Origin: JBCCJA01 sp039045975
GTDB lineage: Bacteria > Planctomycetota > Planctomycetia > Planctomycetales > Planctomycetaceae
Direction of reading: 5' to 3'
Assembly: GCA_039045975.1 (NCBI GenBank)
Contig: JBCCJA010000032.1
Coordinates: 1-41,696 of the forward strand
DNA: 41,696 bases
Both the position numbers and the translations under genes were made by a program. Within the stretch, counting starts at the first letter, position 1. Each line of letters opens with the position of its first letter. The notes under the pieces were generated by a model, which was given only the letters and a program-made list of their open reading frames with translations, searched no databases and was not told the origin of the DNA. Below are positions 34,971 to 41,696 of this stretch, in pieces.

Positions 34971-35185
34971 GAAATGGGGGAATCCGGCCGCGTCTACATC
35001 GCCGCCGGCTTCACGGGCAACGTCGGTTCGCGGGCCGGGTCGTCTTGAACCGGTTTTCCTGGTTTTTCCGGTCGGGCCGTCCGCGTCGACCGGGCGGAAT
35101 CGGCAAGCTGGAGAGTCATTGACCCGCCGCCGAGACCGCCGATACCGTTCCCGCGGGCGGCGACGCACGACCGGCCCGGACCGTC

Positions 35186-35193
35186 AGGGAGGG
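35186..35193 (+). promoter_or_regulatory. Ribosome binding site of glmS
   Basis: AGGGAGGG lies six bases before the ATG at 35200, consistent with Cys2 as the mature N-terminal nucleophile of GlmS. Confidence 0.6.
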
Positions 35194-35199
35194 ACAACC

Positions 35200-37062
35200 A
35201 TGTGCGGCATCATCGGTTACGTCGGCCACCGGGACGCCGTCCCGATCCTGCTCGACGGCCTCCGAAGGCTCGAGTACCGCGGTTACGACTCGGCCGGCGT
35301 CGCGCTGCTGAACGGCTCCGGCCTCGAGCTGTGCAAGAAGTCGGGCCGGATCGACAACCTCTCGGCCGCCCTCGACGAAACGCCGCTGCACGGCCGCCTC
35401 GGCATCGGCCACACGCGCTGGGCGACACACGGCCCCGCGACCGACGAAAACGCCCACCCGCACGTCGGCGGCGACGGGGCGGTCGCCGTCATCCACAACG
35501 GCGTGATCGAGAACTACGCGACGCTCCGCGACAAGCTCGTCAAACGCGGATTCGAATTCAAAACACAGACCGACACCGAGGTCGCCGCCCACCTGATCGC
35601 CTTCAAGCTGCAAGGCCTCGTCGACGCCGGACGCGACCCGGCCGACGTCGACACCTGTGCCGAGGCGATCGCCGCCGCCGCCGCCGAATGCGACGGGGCC
35701 TACGGGCTGGGCGTCCTGTTCCGTGATCTGCCCGACACGCTGTTCGCCGTCCGCAACGGCAGTCCGCTCGTCGTCGGGGTCGGGCAGGGCGAGCACTTCA
35801 TCGCCTCCGACGCCGGCCCGCTCGCCGGGCACACGAACGACGTCGTCTATCTCGACGACCGCGAGATGGCCGTCCTCACGCCGGCCGCCTTCCGCCTGCT
35901 CGACCGCGACGGCGTCGCCCGCAAGCCGGTCGTCAAGACGCTCGAAGCCCTCGAGACCGACGACGGCCTCGGCGACTTCCCGCACTACATGCTCAAGGAA
36001 ATCTATGAGCAGCCGCAGACGATCGAGAACGCGATGCGCGGCCGCATCGACCGCGACGCCGCGACCGCGAAATTCGGCGGCCTGAACCTCACGCCGCAAC
36101 AACTGCGACAGATCGACCGCATCGTGCTGACCGCCTGCGGCACGAGCTGGCACGCGGCCCTCGTCGGCGAATACCTGATCGAAGAATTCGCCCGCATCCC
36201 GGTCGAAGTCGAGTACGCCAGCGAGTTGCGATACCGCAACCCGCCGATCAAGCCGAACACGATGGTCTTCGCCCTGACGCAGTCGGGCGAAACGGCCGAC
36301 ACCCTCGCGGCCCTCCGCGAATGCAAACGCAAAGGGCAGACGTCGCTGTCGATCTGCAACGTCGTCGGCAGCACGATCGCCCGCGAGGCCGACGGCGGGA
36401 TTTATCTTCACGCCGGGCCCGAGATCGGCGTCGCCAGCACGAAGGCGTTCACGTCACAGGTCACGGTTTTAACGTTGCTGGCATTATTCCTCGGCCGGAT
36501 GCGCCACGTCTCTTATCCGTCGGGCCAGAGACTGCTCGACCAACTTGAGGCGATCCCGCAGCAGGTCGAACAGACCTTAAAAGTCCACGACCAGGTCAAA
36601 GAGATCGCGGCCAAATACGCCGACTGCCGCAACTTCTTATACCTCGGCCGCCTTTATAACTTTCCGATCGCGCTCGAGGGCGCCCTGAAGCTCAAAGAGA
36701 TCAGCTACATCCACGCCGAGGGCTACCCGGCCGCCGAGATGAAGCACGGCCCGATCGCCCTCGTCGACGAGCAGACGCCCTCGGTCTTCATCGTCCCCCG
36801 CGGCAACATCTACCCGAAGGTCGTCTCGAACATCGAAGAGGTGAAAGCCCGTGGCGGCCCGGTCATCGCGATCGCCTGCGAAGACGACGACCGGATCCGC
36901 AACGTCGCCGACGACGTCATCTGCGTCCCCGACGTCGAGGAATACCTGCAGCCGCTGGTCACCAGCATCCCGCTGCAACTGCTGGCGTACCACATCGCGT
37001 TGCTTAAAGGCTGCGACGTCGACCGCCCGCGGAATCTCGCGAAAAGCGTGACGGTCGAATGA
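35200..37062 (+). CDS. glmS: Glutamine-fructose-6-phosphate transaminase GlmS
   Basis: GlmS makes glucosamine-6-phosphate from fructose-6-phosphate and glutamine, the entry step to amino-sugar and peptidoglycan or lipid A precursors. The 620-residue protein begins MCGIIGYVG, with Cys2 as the glutaminase nucleophile after Met removal. HTRWATHG holds the substrate-binding site of the Ntn domain. Two SIS domains follow (about 300-440 and 475-610), with TACGTSWHAALVGEYLIEE and SQSGETADT-type loop TQSGETADTLA. The C-terminus is DVDRPRNLAKSVTVE, with the conserved catalytic Lys near the end. No glmS ribozyme is visible in the 241 bp upstream, which also hold divergent lipoprotein signals. It is cytoplasmic and single-gene. 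Confidence 0.97.
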   Translation: MCGIIGYVGHRDAVPILLDGLRRLEYRGYDSAGVALLNGSGLELCKKSGRIDNLSAALDETPLHGRLGIGHTRWATHGPATDENAHPHVGGDGAVAVIHNGVIENYATLRDKLVKRGFEFKTQTDTEVAAHLIAFKLQGLVDAGRDPADVDTCAEAIAAAAAECDGAYGLGVLFRDLPDTLFAVRNGSPLVVGVGQGEHFIASDAGPLAGHTNDVVYLDDREMAVLTPAAFRLLDRDGVARKPVVKTLEALETDDGLGDFPHYMLKEIYEQPQTIENAMRGRIDRDAATAKFGGLNLTPQQLRQIDRIVLTACGTSWHAALVGEYLIEEFARIPVEVEYASELRYRNPPIKPNTMVFALTQSGETADTLAALRECKRKGQTSLSICNVVGSTIAREADGGIYLHAGPEIGVASTKAFTSQVTVLTLLALFLGRMRHVSYPSGQRLLDQLEAIPQQVEQTLKVHDQVKEIAAKYADCRNFLYLGRLYNFPIALEGALKLKEISYIHAEGYPAAEMKHGPIALVDEQTPSVFIVPRGNIYPKVVSNIEEVKARGGPVIAIACEDDDRIRNVADDVICVPDVEEYLQPLVTSIPLQLLAYHIALLKGCDVDRPRNLAKSVTVE

Positions 37063-37067
37063 CGTAG

Positions 37068-37084
37068 GGTCCGCTGTGCGGACC
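37068..37084 (+). terminator. Small hairpin after glmS
   Basis: GGTCCG (37068-37073) pairs with CGGACC (37079-37084) around CTGTG, five bases past the glmS stop. The following GTTCACTTCG is only mildly T-rich, so function is uncertain. Confidence 0.45.
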
Positions 37085-37158
37085 GTTCACTTCGACGAAC
37101 GATGCCGCTTGTTCTACGCCCCTCGAAACGATCCGCACCCCATACGCCCGAGCTGTCA

Positions 37159-37968
37159 TCAGGCAGAAGTCATCCCGCTCAACGGATCGCTCTCCCGGGC
37201 CGTGAACACGCCAGCCGGGGAAAGATCGGTGAATCGACCCGCAACTTTATTTCGCAGTTCGAGCATTGCGAATGACTCCGACGCGAAGTGCCCCAAAAGG
37301 ATAAGGCCGACTCCCGCTTGGCGTGCCGCCAAAGCCTCGTGGAGCTTCGCCTCTCCGGTAACAAACGTGTCGCAGCCGACCGCGATCGCGTCTTCGAGAA
37401 AGCCGATCGCGGAGCCGCAGGCGACCCCAACGACCGACGCCGTCTGCGTGTCGCCCGACTCACAGATGACATATGGTTCCGGAGCACCCGGGCCGAGTGC
37501 CCCACGAAATCGTGCCGCGACGTCATTGAGCGTCATCGACGTCTTAAGCCTTCCGCATCGCCCCGAGCCGACACCGTCCGTGTTCGGCCGAATCGGCTTT
37601 ATATTATCAAGTGGGATTACGGCAGAGAGCATATCATTAATTCCGCCGCCCGCATCGTCCCAAGCCGTGTGTACCGAATAGACCGCACACCCCGCCGCCG
37701 CTAATTTAAGAATCACTGCCCCCTCCCACGTCTCCGCCGTCACTCGCTGCACCGGCTTAAAAAAGATCGGGTGGTGCGTCACGACGAGGTCGACGCCCTT
37801 CGCGACCGCCTCCTCCGCCACGTCGGGCGTCAGAGTCAGGCAAGTCATCACCTTCTTCACCTCGGCGGCCGGGTCGCCGAGGAGCAGGCCGACGTTGTCC
37901 CAGTCGGCCGCCAGCGCGAGCGGCGCGATTTCTTCTAAATAAGCACAGACGTCGGCGACGGTCGGCAT
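37159..37968 (-). CDS. Nif3-like dinuclear metal center protein
   Basis: This 269-residue protein is in the Nif3/YqfO (YbgI) family, homologous to GTP cyclohydrolase I type 2. Metal ligands are H65/H66 in VVTHHPIFF, and H100 and D104 in the segment YSVHTAWDDA. Later, LGHFASES holds the His and Glu of the family's second metal half. The N-terminal PTVADVCAYLEEIAPLALAADWDNVGL is the standard start. Members form hexameric toroids of unclear function. A long hairpin lies directly upstream of its start codon and might affect its expression. Confidence 0.93.
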   Translation of the reverse strand: MPTVADVCAYLEEIAPLALAADWDNVGLLLGDPAAEVKKVMTCLTLTPDVAEEAVAKGVDLVVTHHPIFFKPVQRVTAETWEGAVILKLAAAGCAVYSVHTAWDDAGGGINDMLSAVIPLDNIKPIRPNTDGVGSGRCGRLKTSMTLNDVAARFRGALGPGAPEPYVICESGDTQTASVVGVACGSAIGFLEDAIAVGCDTFVTGEAKLHEALAARQAGVGLILLGHFASESFAMLELRNKVAGRFTDLSPAGVFTARESDPLSGMTSA

Positions 37969-38060
37969 CGGCAGCAGTCCCGGTCGAAATGTTTAGCCGC
38001 GGCCGCATGAGGGCGTGCGAATCACCCTCATCTGGCCGAGGCTAAACATACCGGCTGCCG
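37969..38060. repeat. 92-nt long interrupted hairpin
   Basis: Nested arms pair along the whole element: CGGCAGC (37969-37975) with GCTGCCG (38054-38060), ATGTTTAGCC (37989-37998) with GGCTAAACAT (38040-38049), CGGCC (38000-38004) with GGCCG (38034-38038), and ATGAGGG (38007-38013) with CCCTCAT (38025-38031), around an 11-base loop. Both flanking genes are on the minus strand. The element starts at the Nif3 start codon and ends eight bases before the neighbour's stop codon. No T-tract follows. It could be a MITE/REP-like element or a structured RNA or attenuator. Confidence 0.85.
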
Positions 38061-38068
38061 CGGGCGCG

Positions 38069-40672
38069 TCACTCCCCGCTCTCGCCGACCGTCCAGCGGT
38101 AATTCAGTACGCGGGAGCCGTTCTCTTCCTCGGCCCGGATCCACAGCGTCCGCCCGAGCAGCGATTCGGCGTCAGGCAGGACGTAGACCTTCCTGTCGGT
38201 CCCGCGGCCGAGGCGGGCGACGCGGGCCCGGCGACGCTTCTGCCCCGGGACGAACAGGCGGCACTCGAAATCGAGCACCTGTTCGGGGTCGATCTCGTTC
38301 GTGACGATCTGCGTGATCTCCAGCCGCCCGTCGGGCAGCACACGCTCGGTCACTTCGAGCCGGAGTTGCTGCGAGCCGACCTCCAGGGTCCGCCGCACGG
38401 CGAAGCGGTGCGTCCGCTCCGCCGAAAGCTCGAACCGCATTTCGACGTCTTGCGGTCCGGAACTGACGTTCGGCGGCAGCTCGACGTCGAGCGGCACGGT
38501 CGCCGTTTCGCCCGGCCGGAGGGAAAACGTGAACCGCGACCGCTCCAGGTTCCACCCGCGGGGGGTGACGACTTCGACCTCTCCGCTGACGCCCTGCGGG
38601 AACGTGTTCCGGACGGTGAGGTTCACACGCGAACGCCGCCCGCCGATCCGCCGCACGTCGAACACGACACCGTCCCGCCACTGTGCGACCGGTGCCGAGC
38701 CGCCGATCAGGATCACCGGCTCGGGCCCGACGTCGAAAACCTGTCGGCCGGTCGTCACGTCGGTCGCGACCTCGCGGACGCGCCCCTGCATGTCGACAAG
38801 ACTGACGTCGGAACCGAGGTAGACCGCCTCGGTCTTCGGCTCGGCGTTCCAGACGATCATCGTCGCGGAGTCGGGCCGGACGAAGACGTGATTCGTGCTG
38901 CCCTCCGGCAAGCGCATCTCGCCCAGGTACTCGGCCCCACGCAGGGCCCAAGTCGTCGCCCGGTAGGGTAGGAACAACGCGGTCGGCGAGCCGTCGGTCC
39001 TCAACAGGCCACGGTCGGGGTCGAACACGTCGTCGAGGTCGATCGCGTCGGCCCCGGAGATCGAGGCGTCGACGAGCCGACGGACGAGCAACGCGGCACG
39101 CGACTGCCCGGCGGCGGCCCCGGCGGCCCGCTCGCCACGGATCGTGACCCACCGCGCGACCTTCGGGTCGCGTCGGCCGACGAAGCTGTCGCGGACGACG
39201 CGGGCGTCGCCGCCGTCGGGCACGCCTTCTGTCAGAAAGATGCGGACGCCCGGCGGCGGCGACGGCCGTTCCGCGCCGAGCGACCACGGCACGCCGAGCC
39301 GGGCGTCGCGACCGACCTTCGCGAACTCGTCCCGCAGCCTCCGCAGGATCGACGGCAGCGATTCGGACCCCGTAAAGCCCGGGTCACGGTCCGTGCCGAG
39401 CTGCCAGTCACTGATGTGAGACGAAAAGCGGGCGACGACCGGCTCGATCGTCGGCCCCCACAGGTCGCCGTCGAGCGCGAAGGCCTCGCCGGCCCCCTGC
39501 CAATCGCGGGCGAACAGGCGGCGGAGCTCATCGGGCGGCTCGGAAAAAAGGCCGACGGGCTCGATCTCGACCGAGCGCAGCTCGTCGCAGAGCGTGACCG
39601 TCCGGGTGATCTCGGCGAGGCCGGAGGAGGCTTCTTTCCAGACCGGAATCTTCACGCGGCTGACGCCCGCCTGCGCCGCGATACGCGCGAGGTCGCCCGA
39701 CTCGATCCCGGGCAGGTCGGGCAGCGACCAGCCGAACCGGCCGCCGCTCTCGAACGGCCGCAGGTCCATGACCGCGAACGAGGTCGACTCCTGGAGGAGA
39801 TCGCCGTCCGCGTCGGCGAGCACGGCCCGCACGTGATAGAAGCCGGAATCGAGCGGCGGGACCTGCCAGTCGATCGGGATCGAGTCGGAGTTCGACCGTT
39901 CGGTCGTTTCGAGCGGGAAGTCGGCCGCGTGCCGCAACAGGCCGTCCCCGTCGGTGATCGCGACGCCGAGCCGGTACTCGCGCCCCGGCTCCAAACCGCC
40001 GACCGTCGACCTGACGTCGACCGGAGCCCGCGCCTGTCGGAAGTGGGCTTTGTAATTGCTGGACAGCTCCAAACGCGGGAGACGGGCGAGTTCCAGGTCG
40101 TCGATCGCGGCCATGCCGCCGAGGTCACTGCGTCCGTTGTCGAGCAGATGGCAGCCGACGACGAGAAAAACCTGCCCGTCGACGGGCCTGATCGGCCCGA
40201 CCCGCACGAGTTGCCACTCCTCATGCGTGCCCGAGACCGCGACGCTGAGGTGCCGGGCGATCCGTCGGCGTTCGTCGTCGAGCACCGAGACCGACAGGAC
40301 GACCGCGTTATCGCGGAGGCCCTCGGTGCGGACGTAGGCCTGCAACACGTGTGTGCGTCGGTCGTCGACCCGCACGGTCGGCCCGTAAACCGCGGCGGGA
40401 CCGCCGTCGGGCCGAAAGACGAACGCACCCGGGCCGTCACGGCCGACGTCCCGATCGATCTCCGCCCCGACATAAAACGGGAAATCGGGGCCGCGACGCC
40501 GCGACCAGCCGTCGGGCATGCGGTCGAAGTCACGGTCGGCGGCCGGGCCGAACGCGTTCGCGTAAATCTTCGTCGCGGCCCGGTCGAAGTCGAGCACCTC
40601 GGCGACCGACCCGGCGACGGCCTCGCGGTCGAGACACAGAACGCCCCCTGCGGCGACGGCGGCGGCGATCAC
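38069..40672 (-). CDS. Large exported multidomain beta-rich protein, function unknown
   Basis: This protein of about 867 residues is not recognised as a named gene. It has a short N-terminal hydrophobic segment MIAAAVAAGGVLCLD, probably a signal or anchor. A jelly-roll, carbohydrate-binding-like domain (about 45-210, with PGAFVFRPDGG and MAAIDDLELARLP) follows, then an Ig-like region (about 215-310). An alpha/beta region begins FGWSLPDLPGIESGDLARIAAQAGVSRVKIP (given in pieces), like the start of a TIM-barrel glycoside hydrolase, without clear catalytic acids. C-terminal beta domains include NEW3-like SLRPGETATVPLDVELP. The start is GTG at 40672, supported by GGAG five bases upstream; longer readings overlap the divergent gene. 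It may be an extracellular polysaccharide-related protein. Confidence 0.7.
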   Translation of the reverse strand: MIAAAVAAGGVLCLDREAVAGSVAEVLDFDRAATKIYANAFGPAADRDFDRMPDGWSRRRGPDFPFYVGAEIDRDVGRDGPGAFVFRPDGGPAAVYGPTVRVDDRRTHVLQAYVRTEGLRDNAVVLSVSVLDDERRRIARHLSVAVSGTHEEWQLVRVGPIRPVDGQVFLVVGCHLLDNGRSDLGGMAAIDDLELARLPRLELSSNYKAHFRQARAPVDVRSTVGGLEPGREYRLGVAITDGDGLLRHAADFPLETTERSNSDSIPIDWQVPPLDSGFYHVRAVLADADGDLLQESTSFAVMDLRPFESGGRFGWSLPDLPGIESGDLARIAAQAGVSRVKIPVWKEASSGLAEITRTVTLCDELRSVEIEPVGLFSEPPDELRRLFARDWQGAGEAFALDGDLWGPTIEPVVARFSSHISDWQLGTDRDPGFTGSESLPSILRRLRDEFAKVGRDARLGVPWSLGAERPSPPPGVRIFLTEGVPDGGDARVVRDSFVGRRDPKVARWVTIRGERAAGAAAGQSRAALLVRRLVDASISGADAIDLDDVFDPDRGLLRTDGSPTALFLPYRATTWALRGAEYLGEMRLPEGSTNHVFVRPDSATMIVWNAEPKTEAVYLGSDVSLVDMQGRVREVATDVTTGRQVFDVGPEPVILIGGSAPVAQWRDGVVFDVRRIGGRRSRVNLTVRNTFPQGVSGEVEVVTPRGWNLERSRFTFSLRPGETATVPLDVELPPNVSSGPQDVEMRFELSAERTHRFAVRRTLEVGSQQLRLEVTERVLPDGRLEITQIVTNEIDPEQVLDFECRLFVPGQKRRRARVARLGRGTDRKVYVLPDAESLLGRTLWIRAEEENGSRVLNYRWTVGESGE

Positions 40673-40677
40673 CGCGG

Positions 40678-40681
40678 CTCC
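40678..40681 (-). promoter_or_regulatory. Ribosome binding site supporting the GTG start at 40672
   Basis: GGAG on the minus strand lies five bases before GTG. No ATG in this frame lies nearby, and the earlier in-frame ATG at 40912 would overlap the divergent gene's coding start. Confidence 0.55.
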
Positions 40682-40889
40682 GACGCACCGGTGTGCGTGA
40701 CGGTCGACAGGTAACGGTCCGATCGGGTGAACTCCGTCAAGAAAATCGCCGAACGCGATCCGATACTCAGGGAATCGGCAATACGGCCGAGGTGACTCCC
40801 CCGGGCGCGTCCGACCGACCTTTTCGAAGGGACGATCGCCCGGTCGTACCGATTCGCGACACTTGCAAGGCCCCGCCAGACGGCTGCCT

Positions 40890-41684
40890 ATGAGCGCGCT
40901 ACGTATCGCCATCCCGACGCGGCTGTTCGCCGTCCCCCTCGCCGAGGCGATCGAGCAGGCGGCGACCGCGGGCGTGCAGGGGATCGCGATCGACCTGCGT
41001 CGCGACCTCCCGCCCGACCTGTCCGACAGCGGCGTCCGCGAATTGCGGCACATGATCGGCGAGTTCGGGCTCGAGATCGCCACGACCGAATTCCCGCTCC
41101 GCCACCGCCTCACCGAGCGGGACCACCTCGACGAACGTGTCGCCGGCCTGCTCCGCGGGATCGAAACGGCCGCGTCGCTGGGCGCGAAGTCGATCACGAT
41201 CCCCGTCGGGCGTCTGCCGCGTCTGGACGACGCCGCGAAGTCAGAGGCCGACCTGTTCCGGGAAATCGTCGGCGACCTATCGGCCCGCGGCGATCACATC
41301 GTCGTGACGCCCGTCGTCCGCCCCGCCGACAGCGACCTCGATCAGATCGCCGCCGCCGTCGACGGCTTCGAGCACGCCCCGGTCGGCCTGGAACTCGACG
41401 TCGCGGCGCTGACGCTGTTCGACCAATCGGTCGACGGGGCCGTGCGACGCTTTCACGACCGGCTGGAGCTGATCCGCGTCCGTGACGCGACCCGCGCCGG
41501 CGACGGTTCGGTCGTCGAGACGAGCGTCGGCAGGGGCGAGGTCGACTGGCCGGCCGCCGTCGCGGCCCTCGCAGAGGTCGGCTACACCGGCTGGCAGTTG
41601 GTCGACCACCACGACGTCGGACCGCAAGCCGTCGTCGAGGCCGTCCGGGCGATCACCTTTCTGCACAACGTCGCGTACGGCTGA
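40890..41684 (+). CDS. Sugar phosphate isomerase/epimerase-like TIM-barrel protein
   Basis: This 264-residue xylose-isomerase-like/AP-endonuclease-2 barrel (IolE-type superfamily) starts at M in MSALRIAIPTRLFAVP. Typical parts are TAGVQGIAIDLRRDLPPDL, ETAASLGAKSITIPVGRLP (in two strands), VGLELDVAAL and the C-terminal VGRGEVDWPAAVAALAEVGYTGWQLV, where family members have G-x-G-x-I/V-D. Most relatives isomerise or epimerise sugars or inositols using a metal. The metal ligands are not all clear, so an altered or regulatory role is possible. It is divergent from the large exported protein. Confidence 0.85.
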   Translation: MSALRIAIPTRLFAVPLAEAIEQAATAGVQGIAIDLRRDLPPDLSDSGVRELRHMIGEFGLEIATTEFPLRHRLTERDHLDERVAGLLRGIETAASLGAKSITIPVGRLPRLDDAAKSEADLFREIVGDLSARGDHIVVTPVVRPADSDLDQIAAAVDGFEHAPVGLELDVAALTLFDQSVDGAVRRFHDRLELIRVRDATRAGDGSVVETSVGRGEVDWPAAVAALAEVGYTGWQLVDHHDVGPQAVVEAVRAITFLHNVAYG

Positions 41685-41696
41685 CCGGGCGAGCGG

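Noticed and set aside
34959..35199. glmS ribozyme or riboswitch upstream of glmS
   Set aside because: No glmS ribozyme core was recognised, and that class is known mainly from Firmicutes.

Overview
The window is about 41.7 kb of high-GC DNA from a bacterium of the phylum Planctomycetota. The assignment rests on gene content: a DUF1559 'H-X9-DG' pseudopilin-like protein, a DUF1080 (3-keto-disaccharide hydrolase) protein facing a Gfo/Idh/MocA oxidoreductase, an HD-GYP protein, a DUF6655-like lipoprotein and many exported proteins. I did not try to name a genus. No rRNA, tRNA or CRISPR array was recognised.

Region 1 (1-14.8 kb). After mnmA (minus strand) comes a plus-strand type II secretion / type IV pilus-like locus: DUF1559 pseudopilin, GspG-like pseudopilin, histidine kinase, STAS protein, GspE ATPase, GspF, PilM/GspL-like, PilN-like, PilO-like, PilP/GspC-like, then a gap of about 200 bp and a secretin. 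Most genes from the kinase to the PilP-like gene overlap by 1-11 bp or are closely spaced, which suggests one translationally coupled transcript. A GAF/HD-GYP gene converges on the secretin, and a single-domain response regulator lies divergently beyond it. No prepilin peptidase is present in the window.

Region 2 (14.9-21.5 kb). This holds mostly stand-alone genes: an exported M1-family metallopeptidase, a divergent Gfo/Idh/MocA-DUF1080 pair bounded by two intrinsic terminators, an exported Bcp-type peroxiredoxin, a DinB-like protein and a small membrane-bound putative hydrolase.

Region 3 (21.5-24.7 kb) is the accessory part. A REP-associated tyrosine transposase (RAYT) is preceded by one REP-like hairpin and followed by a 1.1-kb array. 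The array consists of six further head-to-tail pieces of the same module (RAYT 3' end, REP, spacer, inverted REP, 28-bp tail). All pieces share one 3' boundary, and each is 5'-truncated at a different point. Directly beyond the last tail lies a clearly AT-richer gene for a large protein with a HEPN-type R-x4-H motif, a candidate foreign defence-type gene. It ends at the stop codon of a class I aminotransferase gene.

Region 4 (24.7-35 kb) is almost entirely minus strand: aminotransferase, PpiC-type isomerase, MFS transporter, ABC-2 exporter pair, Prc/Tsp protease, a diacylglycerol/dolichol-kinase-like membrane protein overlapping a CheX-like phosphatase, and a lipoprotein. Inverted heptamer tandem arrays lie just downstream of the isomerase gene.

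Region 5 (35-41.7 kb) contains glmS, a Nif3-like gene, a 92-nt near-perfect long hairpin, a large exported multidomain beta-rich protein of unknown function, and a sugar-phosphate isomerase/epimerase-like gene. The most unusual observations are the 3'-anchored nested RAYT/REP array with the adjoining HEPN gene, the kinase-STAS pair built into the secretion operon, and the 37969-38060 hairpin.
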